55,969 nt of DNA from JBHIKY01 sp042139015 (GTDB lineage: Bacteria > Bacillota > Bacilli > Bacillales > Marinococcaceae), in contig NZ_JBHIKY010000025.1 in the NCBI RefSeq assembly GCF_042139015.1, positions 1 to 55,969 on the forward strand. The letters are read 5' to 3'. The notes under the pieces were generated by a model. It was not told the origin of the DNA, did not search any database, and worked only from the letters and a program-made list of their open reading frames with translations. Positions 8,314 to 16,992 of the stretch are shown piece after piece. Both the position numbers and the translations under genes were made by a program. Positions within the stretch are counted from its first letter, which is position 1, and each line of letters begins with the position of its first letter.

Positions 8314-10368
8314 ATGGTCTTTAACATAAAAGATTCTCAAAAACGTACGGTAAAAACTGATTTTCCAAGAGAAGTAAAAAAAGAGCAGCACGTGAAAATT
8401 CCTATGTCCGATGGTAGTTATTTAGCAGCAACAATTTGGATCCCTAAAGATGCACAAACGAATCCGGTCCCAGCAATCTTGGAATATATTCCATATCGAA
8501 AAAATGATTTTACAGCAATCCGAGATTCTGTCCGTCATCCTTATTTCGCAGGACATGGGTATGCGAGCATAAGGGTGGATATCCGTGGATCTGGCGATTC
8601 TGATGGGGTATTGAAGGATGAATACCTTAAACAAGAACAAGACGATGCGCTTGAGGTGCTGGATTGGATAACTGATCAGCCATGGTCCACCGGTTCTATT
8701 GGGATGATCGGGAAATCCTGGGGAGGATTTAACAGCTTACAAGTGGCCGCAAGACAGCATCCATCCTTAAAAGCCATAATTACTTTATGTTCGACAGACG
8801 ATCGTTATGCGGATGACGTCCATTATAGAGGAGGCAATGTCTTAGCTTCAGATATGCTTTGGTGGGCTTCAACTATGTTCGTTTATAATGCACGCCCTCA
8901 AGATCCGGAAGTAGTGGGAGAAAGCTGGAGGGGAAATTGGTTAGACAGACTGGAGAATACACCTCCTTTTGTGGAGGAATGGATGCGCCATCAGCGAAGA
9001 GACGATTACTGGAAGCATGGATCGGTGTGTGAAAATTATAATGATATTCAAATCCCTGTATTTGCGGTCAGTGGATGGCAGGATGGATATACAGACGCCG
9101 TGCTCCGTCTGTTGAAGAACCTTCCATATGATAGTAAAGGATTGATTGGTCCATGGGCCCATGAGTATCCAGAAGTAGCAACGCCCGAACCCGCCATCGG
9201 ATTCTTACAGGAGTGCTTGCGCTGGTGGAATCAGTGGTTAAAAGGCGAGGATACAGGAATCATGGAGGAGCCTAAATTGATCTCGTGGATTCAAAACAGC
9301 GAGAAGCCTGCCGTCAGCTATAAGGAAAGACCAGGAAAATGGGTGGCGGATGACGCTTGGCCTTCTGAAAATGTTGCTCCGAAGAAATTATGGATCAGTG
9401 ATGGGAAGTTGAAAGTGACGGATAAAATCGGGGAAGGTTCATATATTATTCCTAGCGTGCAAGAGCACGGATTTTATGCAGGTGTCTTTTGTCCATTTGG
9501 TCAGTCTGGAGACCTCCCAGCAGATCAACGGTTAGAAAATGGCAAGTCTGTTGTTTTTACGAGCGAGCCTTTTCAAGCGACTACAGACCTGCTTGGCCAC
9601 CCTGTGTTTAACGCAGAATTGAGCTCTGATAAAGAAAACGCCTTAGTAGCAGTTAGGCTATGTGATAAAGCACCAACGGGAGAATCGACGCTGATCAGCT
9701 GGGGAATGCTGAACCTTAACCATAAACATTCTCATGAGTATCCGGAAAAACTGGAACCAGGGAAAAAGTTCAAAGTATCAATAAAATTAGATGCACTAGG
9801 CCAGCAAATTCCAGAAGGTCATCGTTTGGAGGTGGCTATATCTCCAACCTATTGGCCACAAGCATGGCCATCACCTGAACCTGTACAGCTTACGTTACAT
9901 GAATCAAGTGATACCTATTTAAGTCTGCCAGTACGTAAATTTACGGAAGATAAGGATTTCACTACCTTTTTTGAGAATCCAGAAACTGCAGTAGTTATGG
10001 ATCGCGAAATCATTAGAGAAGAAGATAGAACAAGAGAAGTGATCCATAATCCAATTGATCGCGTTTGGAAATTGGAAGATTTCTCTGATGAAGGAATGCG
10101 TCGTCTACCTGAGAATGGATTAGAATATGGAAGTAAGAATAAAAATACCTTCATGATTAAAGAGGGAGACCCTTTGTCTGCTACAGTTCAGTGTGAATGG
10201 GAATTACATGTAGGAAGGGGAGAGTGGCAAACGAAGCTTGAAGCTTTTTGCAAAATGACCTCTGATTCAACTAAGTTTTACTTGGTTAATAAGATGAATG
10301 CATATGAAGGAAACAATCGTGTTTTTTCTAAAACTTGGGAGGAAGAAATAGAACGCGACTATGTGTAA
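8314..10368 (+). CDS. CocE/NonD-family alpha/beta hydrolase
   Basis: 684 aa. An alpha/beta-hydrolase (X-Pro dipeptidyl peptidase S15-type) core has nucleophile Ser135 in GKSWGGF, Asp257 in SGWQDGYTD and His283 in GPWAHEYP. A C-terminal jelly-roll domain follows, as in cocaine esterase CocE. Family members cleave esters or amides. The start at 8314 is set by GGGAGAGA just upstream; it follows the TetR stop by 19 bp. No signal peptide is visible, so it acts in the cytoplasm on an imported substrate, plausibly one brought in by the BCCT carrier (inference). Confidence 0.92.
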   Translation: MVFNIKDSQKRTVKTDFPREVKKEQHVKIPMSDGSYLAATIWIPKDAQTNPVPAILEYIPYRKNDFTAIRDSVRHPYFAGHGYASIRVDIRGSGDSDGVLKDEYLKQEQDDALEVLDWITDQPWSTGSIGMIGKSWGGFNSLQVAARQHPSLKAIITLCSTDDRYADDVHYRGGNVLASDMLWWASTMFVYNARPQDPEVVGESWRGNWLDRLENTPPFVEEWMRHQRRDDYWKHGSVCENYNDIQIPVFAVSGWQDGYTDAVLRLLKNLPYDSKGLIGPWAHEYPEVATPEPAIGFLQECLRWWNQWLKGEDTGIMEEPKLISWIQNSEKPAVSYKERPGKWVADDAWPSENVAPKKLWISDGKLKVTDKIGEGSYIIPSVQEHGFYAGVFCPFGQSGDLPADQRLENGKSVVFTSEPFQATTDLLGHPVFNAELSSDKENALVAVRLCDKAPTGESTLISWGMLNLNHKHSHEYPEKLEPGKKFKVSIKLDALGQQIPEGHRLEVAISPTYWPQAWPSPEPVQLTLHESSDTYLSLPVRKFTEDKDFTTFFENPETAVVMDREIIREEDRTREVIHNPIDRVWKLEDFSDEGMRRLPENGLEYGSKNKNTFMIKEGDPLSATVQCEWELHVGRGEWQTKLEAFCKMTSDSTKFYLVNKMNAYEGNNRVFSKTWEEEIERDYV

Positions 10369-10388
10369 TGATGTTGATAGAAGTTGTA

Positions 10389-10418
10389 AGGGATGCCTGT
10401 TTTAAAACAGGCATCCCT
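10389..10418 (+). terminator. Perfect palindrome after the CocE gene
   Basis: 15-bp perfect arms (AGGGATGCCTGTTTT and its complement) with no loop. It lies 20 bp after the operon's last stop. There is no T tract on either side apart from the central TTTT, so it may act as a weak or bidirectional terminator. Confidence 0.55.
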
Positions 10419-10424
10419 ACATGT

Positions 10425-10950
10425 GTATAAACAATATTGATACGATAGAAAAAGCAGGAAACCCGATAAGCATGGCTGAAGAAAAAACAAACATTACGAA
10501 AAGTAACTTATATAAGTACATGAATACTCTACTAAACACTGGTTTTGTCCAAAAAAGCTGGGTCTGTGGATTACCAGTTGGGTAGTCGATTGGTTAAATA
10601 CGGGATGTCATCTTTAGGGAAACAAGGTAAGTAGAAATGGTTAGACCTTATTAAAAAACAATCAGTGAGTCCAGCCAAAGTTCTCAGTTGAGACAAACCA
10701 GGCATCCGTCGTGGCGAAAATTTGAAACTCTACAGATACATTGAAATTAGGGCGAGTATTGGTACGGTTTTACCACCAAACTTATCCACTGGTAATATTT
10801 AAAATACTTTTTCTGTTAAATATGGAGAAATTGATACCGGTGAGAAAAGTGAGATTAATGAAAATAACATTGCATTTGCTAGTGAACCAATTGTTGAATC
10901 CATTTCGTCTGTTTCAGGTGACATACATTTTGACATACTTCCATTCATTT
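10425..10950 (+). pseudogene. Decayed IclR-family regulator
   Basis: Pieces in several frames match an IclR regulator in order. The wHTH appears as IEKAGNPISMAEEKTNITKS followed by LYKYMNTLLNTGFV. Next come SRLVKYG-MSSLGKQ, the effector-domain segment IRASIGTVLPPNLSTGN, and the C-terminal IAFASEPIVESISSVS. Several stops and frameshifts separate them. The end of the remnant runs into the upstream direct repeats of attachment-like site 1, suggesting that insertion or decay removed its tail. Confidence 0.65.
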
Positions 10951-11069
10951 TTCGTTATATCTTAATAGACTAAGTGATTATTCGAACCATATGAAAGTGT
11001 TTATCTCCCGATGTTTCGACCTCTATAATCCTTTATATAACATACCGAAACCATGGGCGGCATGATGTA
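10920..11069 (+). repeat. Attachment-like site 1
   Basis: Direct repeats GACATAC at 10920 and 10932 (12-bp period), and core ATGGGCGGCATGATGTA at 11053-11069. Distance from first repeat to core start is 133 bp, as in the four other copies. The core is 7 bp from the stop codon of the tyrosine recombinase gene, so this is the best candidate for that enzyme's own att site. Confidence 0.75.
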
Positions 11070-11076
11070 ACAACGC

Positions 11077-12228
11077 TTAGAATGTTTCCGCTGACCAATG
11101 TAGACCCGCATCTTTCTTTTTAGAAATTGTTTCTGCAACATACCCCTCTGTTGTCACCTTTGATTGATGGCCCACTGTTTTTTGAACTTGTTCAATCGGT
11201 AGTCCTAGGGTTAAAACAGAGTAATTCACAAAGAAATGGCGGAAGAAATGGGGGGTAACTGGCCCTTTAACCTTCAGCCATGAAAACCCTGTTTCCTGTA
11301 TAATCCTCGTTACATACTGACTTAGATATTTAAACCCGTACGCTTTCCCCTTATTCGTAGTAAACAAAGGGCAAAGATCCTCAGCGTTTACATCTACGGA
11401 AAGACCTCTTCTTTTTCTAAAGCGTTGAATACTTTCCAAGGTTGAGGGCAAAATTACGGCATGTCTCTTCACATCATTTTTTCCTATTACCTTTAAGAAG
11501 TAGGTGCCTCCGTTAATGGAAGGATCATAATACAAATCTCCCCACTTTGCTTTCGCTACCTCTTGTACTCTCAGGCCAGTAGTCGCTAGCAACAATAAAA
11601 TCGCATGGTTAATCGGGTGATCTTTGTAGTAGTCCATCAAAGATTTTACTTCCTCATAGGTTAGTTCCCGCTTTGGTTTATCTTTTTTTCGTACGGTGCT
11701 CTTTTTAAACGCCACTTGTAACGGAAACTCCACGATTTCTTCCTCATATAAAAACTCTAAAAAGCTTCTAACCACGGTAATTTTTCTCGCACGAGTTGCC
11801 ACCGCGTACCCTTGTTTTCTATGCATAAATTCCCCATCCTTTAACCACTCTTGGTAAGCTCTGACGTGTTTCTTCCTTATATAAGGGAACAAAGTAGAAG
11901 AGACTTCTTCATTCTGCAGCTGCACTTGAAGGAATGTATAAAACTGGAGAAGATCTCGGAGGTATTCTTTTTTGGTTTGGCTTTTCCGGTTTTTGGCTTC
12001 ATCGTCATGCGTTTCTCGATGGACATAGAAATACAGCACCTCTAGATCAGATAACGAAGAAAAAGTAGGCAGCATCGCATCTTCGTTTTCTTCCATTTTG
12101 GAATAAACTGATGGAAGGTAGGTAGCATTACTCAGCTGTGCAAGCAACTGATTTTTATGAGATAAAAGAACGTCTTTTTCATTTGTATGTATGGAAGCAT
12201 GATCCATTAATGTATAAGAAAAAGGCAT
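11077..12228 (-). CDS. Tyrosine recombinase/integrase
   Basis: 383 aa. N-terminal SAM-like core-binding domain (about 60-180), then the catalytic domain with Arg220 (TTGLRVQEV), Lys250 (VIGKNDVK), His327-x-x-Arg330 (PHFFRHFF), His354 (VGHQS) and Tyr363 (TEGYVAET). All catalytic residues are present, so it should be active. The gene ends 7 bp from attachment-like core 1, as integrases usually sit beside their att site. GAGGTGG precedes the ATG. It is divergent from an HTH protein gene across a 372-bp AT-rich region with palindromes. Likely inserts and excises the island(s) in this window (inference). Confidence 0.93.
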   Translation of the reverse strand: MPFSYTLMDHASIHTNEKDVLLSHKNQLLAQLSNATYLPSVYSKMEENEDAMLPTFSSLSDLEVLYFYVHRETHDDEAKNRKSQTKKEYLRDLLQFYTFLQVQLQNEEVSSTLFPYIRKKHVRAYQEWLKDGEFMHRKQGYAVATRARKITVVRSFLEFLYEEEIVEFPLQVAFKKSTVRKKDKPKRELTYEEVKSLMDYYKDHPINHAILLLLATTGLRVQEVAKAKWGDLYYDPSINGGTYFLKVIGKNDVKRHAVILPSTLESIQRFRKRRGLSVDVNAEDLCPLFTTNKGKAYGFKYLSQYVTRIIQETGFSWLKVKGPVTPHFFRHFFVNYSVLTLGLPIEQVQKTVGHQSKVTTEGYVAETISKKKDAGLHWSAETF

Positions 12229-12277
12229 ATCAGAAAACCACCTCTATTATTTTAAAGTTAGGTAATAACTTTATTTA

Positions 12278-12435
12278 GAAACATGTTTTCTATAATTATT
12301 ATTTTACTTGATGTTTAGTTAAATGCCAATTCTTTCTCTACACGAATAAGAACTTATTTTTCATGTATGAAGGTAATAATAAAAATAATAACTTTAATAT
12401 GATTTAATTTACAATAAAACATGTAGATATGTTTT
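12278..12435. promoter_or_regulatory. Palindromes between integrase and HTH gene
   Basis: Two related palindromes: GAAACATGTTTTC (12278-12290) and AAAACAT-GTAGAT-ATGTTTT (12416-12435). Both contain the half-site AAACAT. The region also has repeated AATAATAAC-type tracts. They are plausible operators for the divergent HTH protein controlling both genes (inference). Confidence 0.45.
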
Positions 12436-12600
12436 GTAATTAAGTAACATATAAATTCTATTAAATGATAGATTACTATAAAAGCTTTATGTATAATAAT
12501 GAACATAGATATTAGTGGTATGATAATACCTTTTATAAATTTGTTAAGTTGCTAAGTTTATATTATCTGTTTGAACAAACGATAAAGCGAGGGAGAGAGA

Positions 12601-13572
12601 ATGGATAAATCTTATTATGTATCGAAAGATTTAGCGAAATTGTTAGAGGTATCTGAAGCGACCATTTATAAGTACATAAAAGATGGAAAAGTAATTCCTT
12701 ATAATAAAGAGACATGGAATATTGATGGAGAATATCGTTTTTCTGAAGAAGAGGCCTTAAAGGGACTGGAAGCGCAAGAAGAAAAGCCGGGAATGACCAC
12801 CAAAGATATAGCAGAACAATTAGGAATTACAGCATATACGGTAAGTCGTCATATTAAAAGCGGGAAGTTACCAGCAGAAAAGATAATGTATAAAGGATTA
12901 GAGCGATACTTTGTGACAGAAGAAGATTTTCACACCTATGCTTCTTCGATTCAAGAGACGAAACAAGAAAAAGTGTATAACAAAGACTTAGAATTTTATT
13001 TGTTTGAACCCTTGTATAATCATCAAGGAGAACTCGTGGCAAGAGTATTAAATGCAGAAGAGCCTGTCATTCAAAGTAAAAGTGGAAAAGAGCTTTCGGT
13101 AGAGGAGGCCCTTCCATTACAGCGTTCTGATGAGAAAATAAACGTAATGAAGGGGAAAATCGTCCGAAAACCCGGGTATGCGGTGTTTTCTTTTCCAAAA
13201 AGTGATAATATCTTTTCTTCTACATATCAATTTATGCATTACCTTATTTCCCATGTCCATATAAACAATGTGATTGTTAAACAAGAAGATTCGATGATTA
13301 CTTTTATGGTACGAAGCTTTGATGTTCCTTTCCCTGAGGAAGAATCCATTCAAATCGAAGAGATGATGAAATACTTAGTGAAGGGAACTTGGATACAGCG
13401 ACCTAATTCTTTTTATATAGATAGTGAAACAGAAGTCGTACAAGCTAATATACATTCTGATACAAAAGGAAAGTTAAAAAGAGAAGCTATAGCAGAAGGA
13501 CTGAGTATGAATGATTATGTGGGAAAGCTATTAAACCATCTATATGAAGATAAGTCTAATAGAAATTCTTAA
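12601..13572 (+). CDS. Double-HTH DNA-binding protein
   Basis: 323 aa. Two excisionase/MerR-like helix-turn-helix modules in tandem: residues 5-35 (VSKDLAKLLEVSEATIYKYI) and about 65-95 (MTTKDIAEQLGITAYTVSRH). A middle region of unknown fold and a C-terminal ribbon-helix-helix-like tail (EAIAEGLSMNDYVGKLL) follow. Such proteins occur on plasmids and integrative elements. Divergent from the integrase gene, so a role as recombination directionality or copy-control regulator is possible (inference). GCGAGGGAGAGAG precedes the ATG. Confidence 0.75.
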   Translation: MDKSYYVSKDLAKLLEVSEATIYKYIKDGKVIPYNKETWNIDGEYRFSEEEALKGLEAQEEKPGMTTKDIAEQLGITAYTVSRHIKSGKLPAEKIMYKGLERYFVTEEDFHTYASSIQETKQEKVYNKDLEFYLFEPLYNHQGELVARVLNAEEPVIQSKSGKELSVEEALPLQRSDEKINVMKGKIVRKPGYAVFSFPKSDNIFSSTYQFMHYLISHVHINNVIVKQEDSMITFMVRSFDVPFPEEESIQIEEMMKYLVKGTWIQRPNSFYIDSETEVVQANIHSDTKGKLKREAIAEGLSMNDYVGKLLNHLYEDKSNRNS

Positions 13573-13689
13573 CGCTTATTCAAACGTTTGTTTGACATTT
13601 GGCATGAAGCAAACATGATCCACTTCCTTTGATATAAAGAATTTCGTATGCTTACTACCTTATTTGCCTAGAGTTAAATATTGGTAATA

Positions 13690-13824
13690 GTTGGTGGATT
13701 AGATATTCCGTTCATTGAGAAAACAAAGGAACTTATATTAAATACTGAACCAAATTACGATGAGGAAGAAATGGAAGAACTCATGAACACCAGTGAGGGA
13801 GCTGGGGATCATGAAAAAGTCTAA
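13690..13824 (+). pseudogene. Fragment of a plasmid/ICE gene preceding ardC
   Basis: Open frame without a start, reading GLDIPFIEKTKELILNTEPN and an acidic tail YDEEEMEELM, stop at 13822. Its end overlaps the ardC-like start by 14 bp, so it was the upstream partner in a plasmid-type operon. Function not recognised. Confidence 0.45.
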
Positions 13825-14620
13825 ACAATCGTATAAAAAGAAATCATCAGAAAAGGTTAAAGAAGAGATCAATCGACTTACAGAGGGGATGAAAAAAAGG
13901 ATTTCAAACCATTTCCATTCTCCTGAACAAAGGAAAGACTATCTAGACTTTATGGGGAAGTTCCATCGGTATTCTCCATGTAATACAGCACTCATTGATT
14001 CACAGTTTCCGGGAGCTGAGGCAGTAGGTTCCTACGCCTTCTAGAAAGACAAAGGGTTCTCCGTAAACAAAGGAGAGAAAAGTCTAAAGGTTCTTGTGCC
14101 TAACCGATTAGGACAACAGTTTAAAGATGAAGAGGGCGAATGGAAACCTTTGAAATATGCGACGAAAACAGAAAAGCAGCAAGTAAAAGACGGCCAACTC
14201 GATAAAAGAGATGGTCGTCTTGTTTATTCAACTGGAAGTGTTTTCGATGTTTCGCAGACAACAGCCACTCAAAAAGATCTGCCTCAAATCTTTCCTAACA
14301 AATGGATCGATGGGAAGGTTCAAAATTACAGTCAGATTCGACAAGGGATGGAAGCAATAGCTGATAACAATAACATTAAAATTGTAGAGCCTTATGAAGA
14401 GTTAGGAGCAGCTAAAGGCGTAAGTTACACAGGAAGAGGTGAAGTCGCTCTTAATCCGCGTAACTCTGAGCGACAAGTTACAAAAACTCTGTTACATGAA
14501 CTAACCCATGCCAAACTTCATACAGAAGAAAACGTTAATGACTATACCAAGCCGGAGAAAGAGTTTCAGGCGGAAATGACTGCTTATACCGTTGCTTCTT
14601 ATTTCAACATCGATACCAGC
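13811..14620 (+). pseudogene. ArdC/LtrC-like antirestriction protein, broken
   Basis: The N-terminal ArdC-like ssDNA-binding domain (FMGKFHRYSPCNTALIDSQF, then AVGSYAF) is followed by an in-frame TAG at 14042 where the family has Trp (SYAFWKDKGFSVNKGEK). The same frame then continues for another 190 codons through VLVPNRLG to a zinc-metallopeptidase motif HELTHAKLH and EFQAEMTAYTVASYF. Homology stops at about 14619, where unrelated LysE sequence begins. So it has a nonsense mutation (TGG to TAG) plus a 3' truncation. Intact relatives travel on conjugative plasmids and ICEs, where they protect entering DNA. Confidence 0.82.
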
Positions 14621-15218
14621 ATCATTCGGATTATTAATTTCACCAGGTGCAGATATGATCTTATTAACTAATAACACCATCAATAAGGGAAAAGGAATAG
14701 GGATTATTACAGCTATCGGAACACTAAGTGGCGCTTTTGTTCATATTCTTTTGGTTATTGTAGGAGTATCGACTATCATTGCAACATCTCCTATTCTTTA
14801 TAACGGTTTGAAATGGGGAGGGGCATTATACTTAATTTACGTGGGAATAACCACTTTAATAAGCTCTATGGGTAAATCTGACCCTACTGTAGATAATCAT
14901 ATCCATCATACTGGCCCAAGCAAAAAGACTTCGATATATGGACAAGCATTTCTGATTAATGTATTGAATCCTAAAGTCATTATATTCTTTATGAGCTTTT
15001 TTCCACAATTCATTACTAAAAAAGCTCATTATACTCTAGAGTTAATTCAATTAGGTACTGTTTTTTTATTGATCGGTTTCTTATGGATGACGATTTACAC
15101 TGTTCTAATTTCTACCATTCGTCCACTCATTCAGACACCTTTCATTCAAAAGATTATTAATGGTACAACAGGCTCTTTGTTCATTATAATTGCTCTATTT
15201 TTATTAGTATCTACATAA
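14592..15218 (+). CDS. LysE/RhtB-family amino-acid exporter, 5' end replaced
   Basis: About 198 residues with 5-6 membrane helices. The family signature LLISPGADMILLTNNTI lies near the N-terminus, NVLNPKVIIFFMSFFPQF in the middle. LysE homology begins at about 14625. The first ten or so residues are supplied by out-of-frame ardC sequence, read from a TTG at 14592 with no ribosome binding site. The native start has therefore been lost at a deletion junction. The membrane core is intact, but expression is doubtful. Exporters of this family expel amino acids. Confidence 0.75.
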   Translation: MLLISTSIPASFGLLISPGADMILLTNNTINKGKGIGIITAIGTLSGAFVHILLVIVGVSTIIATSPILYNGLKWGGALYLIYVGITTLISSMGKSDPTVDNHIHHTGPSKKTSIYGQAFLINVLNPKVIIFFMSFFPQFITKKAHYTLELIQLGTVFLLIGFLWMTIYTVLISTIRPLIQTPFIQKIINGTTGSLFIIIALFLLVST

Positions 15219-15232
15219 AATCCTAAAAGTAA

Positions 15233-15261
15233 GGGGCGAATATTTATTGGAATATCGCCCC
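15233..15261. terminator. Hairpin between LysE and SLATT genes
   Basis: GGGGCGAATATT...GAATATCGCCCC stem between two convergent genes, without a good T tract. It could serve both directions. Confidence 0.5.
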
Positions 15262-15293
15262 AGATTGTGTAATAAAGTACTCTTAAATAATTC

Positions 15294-15899
15294 CTACTTA
15301 TATACGGTGAAAAGAATAACACCAATAATAATTAATAAAAAATATAGGAAGAAACTTTCCCAATGCCAAAACGGAAACTTATCTCTAGTTTTGAGATGTA
15401 ACTCATCAACTATCCACTTTGATTGCATCACGTAAAAAAAGCCAAAATGAGTGATGAGGTGGGTGGCAATTGCCTGTTTCGAAAGTGAAATATGATAAAA
15501 CTCATTCTCAATTTCTTTCAGACGTGTCTTGTAAGCTTGCATTTCTGATTGATCATTGGATTCCTTCACTTCATTATACATGCTTCGTAATTCATTGAAT
15601 AAAGATAGAAGTTTTTTGCCATTAACTTCATAGATATCTTTGTTGTCACCGTGGAAATCTAAAACTAATCCTATAATACCGATGATAATCAATAATGCAG
15701 AAAATAAATCACCAATATCATTTTGGACGTACACTTTGTATAAATTCGTTAGTTGTATGATACCAATACAGATAGTTGCACAACTAATAAACCTTGGAAA
15801 GATCCGGTACAAGTCATATGTCATAAAATGTTTTTTTGCCCCAAATCCAACGTTATACCCCGACTCAGCTATGTTTCTGAGTAATGTTTCTTTTTTCAT
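15294..15899 (-). CDS. SLATT-domain membrane effector of CBASS
   Basis: 201 aa. Two hydrophobic helices near residues 37-75 (FISCATICIGIIQL; ALLIIIGIIGLVL), a charged cytosolic helical segment (about 90-145), and two C-terminal hydrophobic stretches (HLITHFGFFYVM; FFLYFLLIIIGVILF). This is the SLATT layout (SMODS- and SLOG-associating 2TM/4TM effector). SLATT proteins are predicted pore-forming effectors triggered by nucleotide second messengers. It follows the CD-NTase gene by 10 bp on the same strand, forming a minimal CBASS operon. If activated it would damage the membrane of a phage-infected cell (family knowledge). Confidence 0.85.
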   Translation of the reverse strand: MKKETLLRNIAESGYNVGFGAKKHFMTYDLYRIFPRFISCATICIGIIQLTNLYKVYVQNDIGDLFSALLIIIGIIGLVLDFHGDNKDIYEVNGKKLLSLFNELRSMYNEVKESNDQSEMQAYKTRLKEIENEFYHISLSKQAIATHLITHFGFFYVMQSKWIVDELHLKTRDKFPFWHWESFFLYFLLIIIGVILFTVYK

Positions 15900-15909
15900 T
15901 TATAACTCC

Positions 15910-16797
15910 TTAACGCGGGTAATATGAACCAAAAATTTTTCTCCAAGTTTGATATGCAATAATTGGATACTTTTCATCATCGCTAATAGCTTCTAACGCG
16001 TTTGAGTATCCTCTTTTTGCCTTATTTTCAAATTTTCCAGTTCGATAAACCTTTACATTACTTCCCTTAGCCCGCCAATAGGTCTGGTTCGGATCTCTCT
16101 CTGATAAATACTTCAAAAAGTCTCTAGTCATCCAATCATAATACGTATAACCTTTATCTTTATATGAATAACCATCTAAAAAATTCATAACAAGTGTTTC
16201 AAGCAGCATTCCTGATATAGGAACACTATTTGTTTTTCTCCATGCTTTCATGATTCGAACCAACTTTTTTACGTTTTTATTATACTTATTGTTCAATTCA
16301 TTAATGGCTTCTACCTCTGCAACAGGGTATGTTTTTCTCCATGTCCCCCCATTATTTGAATCAGGATATGTATAACTTGTTCCATCTTTATTAATAAAAG
16401 CTGGAACAACTTCAAATCTCATGGTGTCACTAAACTGCACAACGACAACTTGTCCATCCCCACCGACGTCAGTAGCTGAATAAGTTTTACTGATTGATTT
16501 TTTAACCTCTTGTAATAGTGCAGACTGCCCATTCCCAAGGTATTTATTGTATCTGTCGTATATTGAATCAGGTAATTGCATCAATAAATCAACATCACTA
16601 AACCCTCTTATCGCCGTTCCTCTCCCATAAGAACCTACATACCTCGAATGAGATGTGGATGACTCAGTGTCCCAATACTCTATGTTTAACCTTTTGGTTA
16701 TTTTCCCACATCGCTCAGTTACAGTTGAATGGTTGAGTGTTCGTGTATTTTGAACCAGCTTTGAAAAATTATCGTATGTACCCACTTTATCCCCCAT
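15910..16797 (-). CDS. CD-NTase (SMODS nucleotidyltransferase) of CBASS
   Basis: 295 aa. The nucleotidyltransferase core reads GSYGRGTAIRGFSDVDLLM, with GS at 55-56 and catalytic Asp68/Asp70, and the third carboxylate is Glu129 in MRFEVVPAF. An OAS/SMODS helical domain follows (VKKLVRIMKAWR, ISGMLLETLVMNFL). CD-NTases make cyclic or linear oligonucleotide signals on phage infection. It is paired with the SLATT effector downstream and there are no ubiquitin-like (Cap2/Cap3) or HORMA genes, which makes this a type I short CBASS system. The nucleotide product cannot be predicted. All catalytic residues are present. Confidence 0.9.
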   Translation of the reverse strand: MGDKVGTYDNFSKLVQNTRTLNHSTVTERCGKITKRLNIEYWDTESSTSHSRYVGSYGRGTAIRGFSDVDLLMQLPDSIYDRYNKYLGNGQSALLQEVKKSISKTYSATDVGGDGQVVVVQFSDTMRFEVVPAFINKDGTSYTYPDSNNGGTWRKTYPVAEVEAINELNNKYNKNVKKLVRIMKAWRKTNSVPISGMLLETLVMNFLDGYSYKDKGYTYYDWMTRDFLKYLSERDPNQTYWRAKGSNVKVYRTGKFENKAKRGYSNALEAISDDEKYPIIAYQTWRKIFGSYYPR

Positions 16798-16930
16798 AGA
16801 AATATTTTCTAATTTAAATAAAAAAATCCCACCAAATCAACATAAATATCTTAAACTATGTATTATCGAAATAATATTACTTTCATGTTTTATTTTACAT
16901 TTATTGTATTAATAAGTCACCACAAGGTAA

Positions 16931-16992
16931 TTATCTCGAAACTGAGTCTTCCACAATCCTGCCCTTTACTTGAAGACTCAGTTTCGAGATAA
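16931..16992. repeat. Long perfect hairpin upstream of CBASS
   Basis: 21-bp perfectly complementary arms (TTATCTCGAAACTGAGTCTT plus C, and its complement) around a 20-nt loop, 134 bp upstream of the CD-NTase start. No T tract. Such perfection in otherwise decaying DNA suggests function or recent arrival. Confidence 0.7.

Noticed and set aside
10741..10965. 74-codon open frame
   Set aside because: It overlaps the decayed IclR gene, whose family motifs are in other frames.
11053..11070. MGGMM-stop as a conserved mini-ORF or leader peptide
   Set aside because: None of the five copies has a ribosome binding site, and the fourth lacks the stop. The fixed 133-bp spacing to direct repeats fits a recombination site better.
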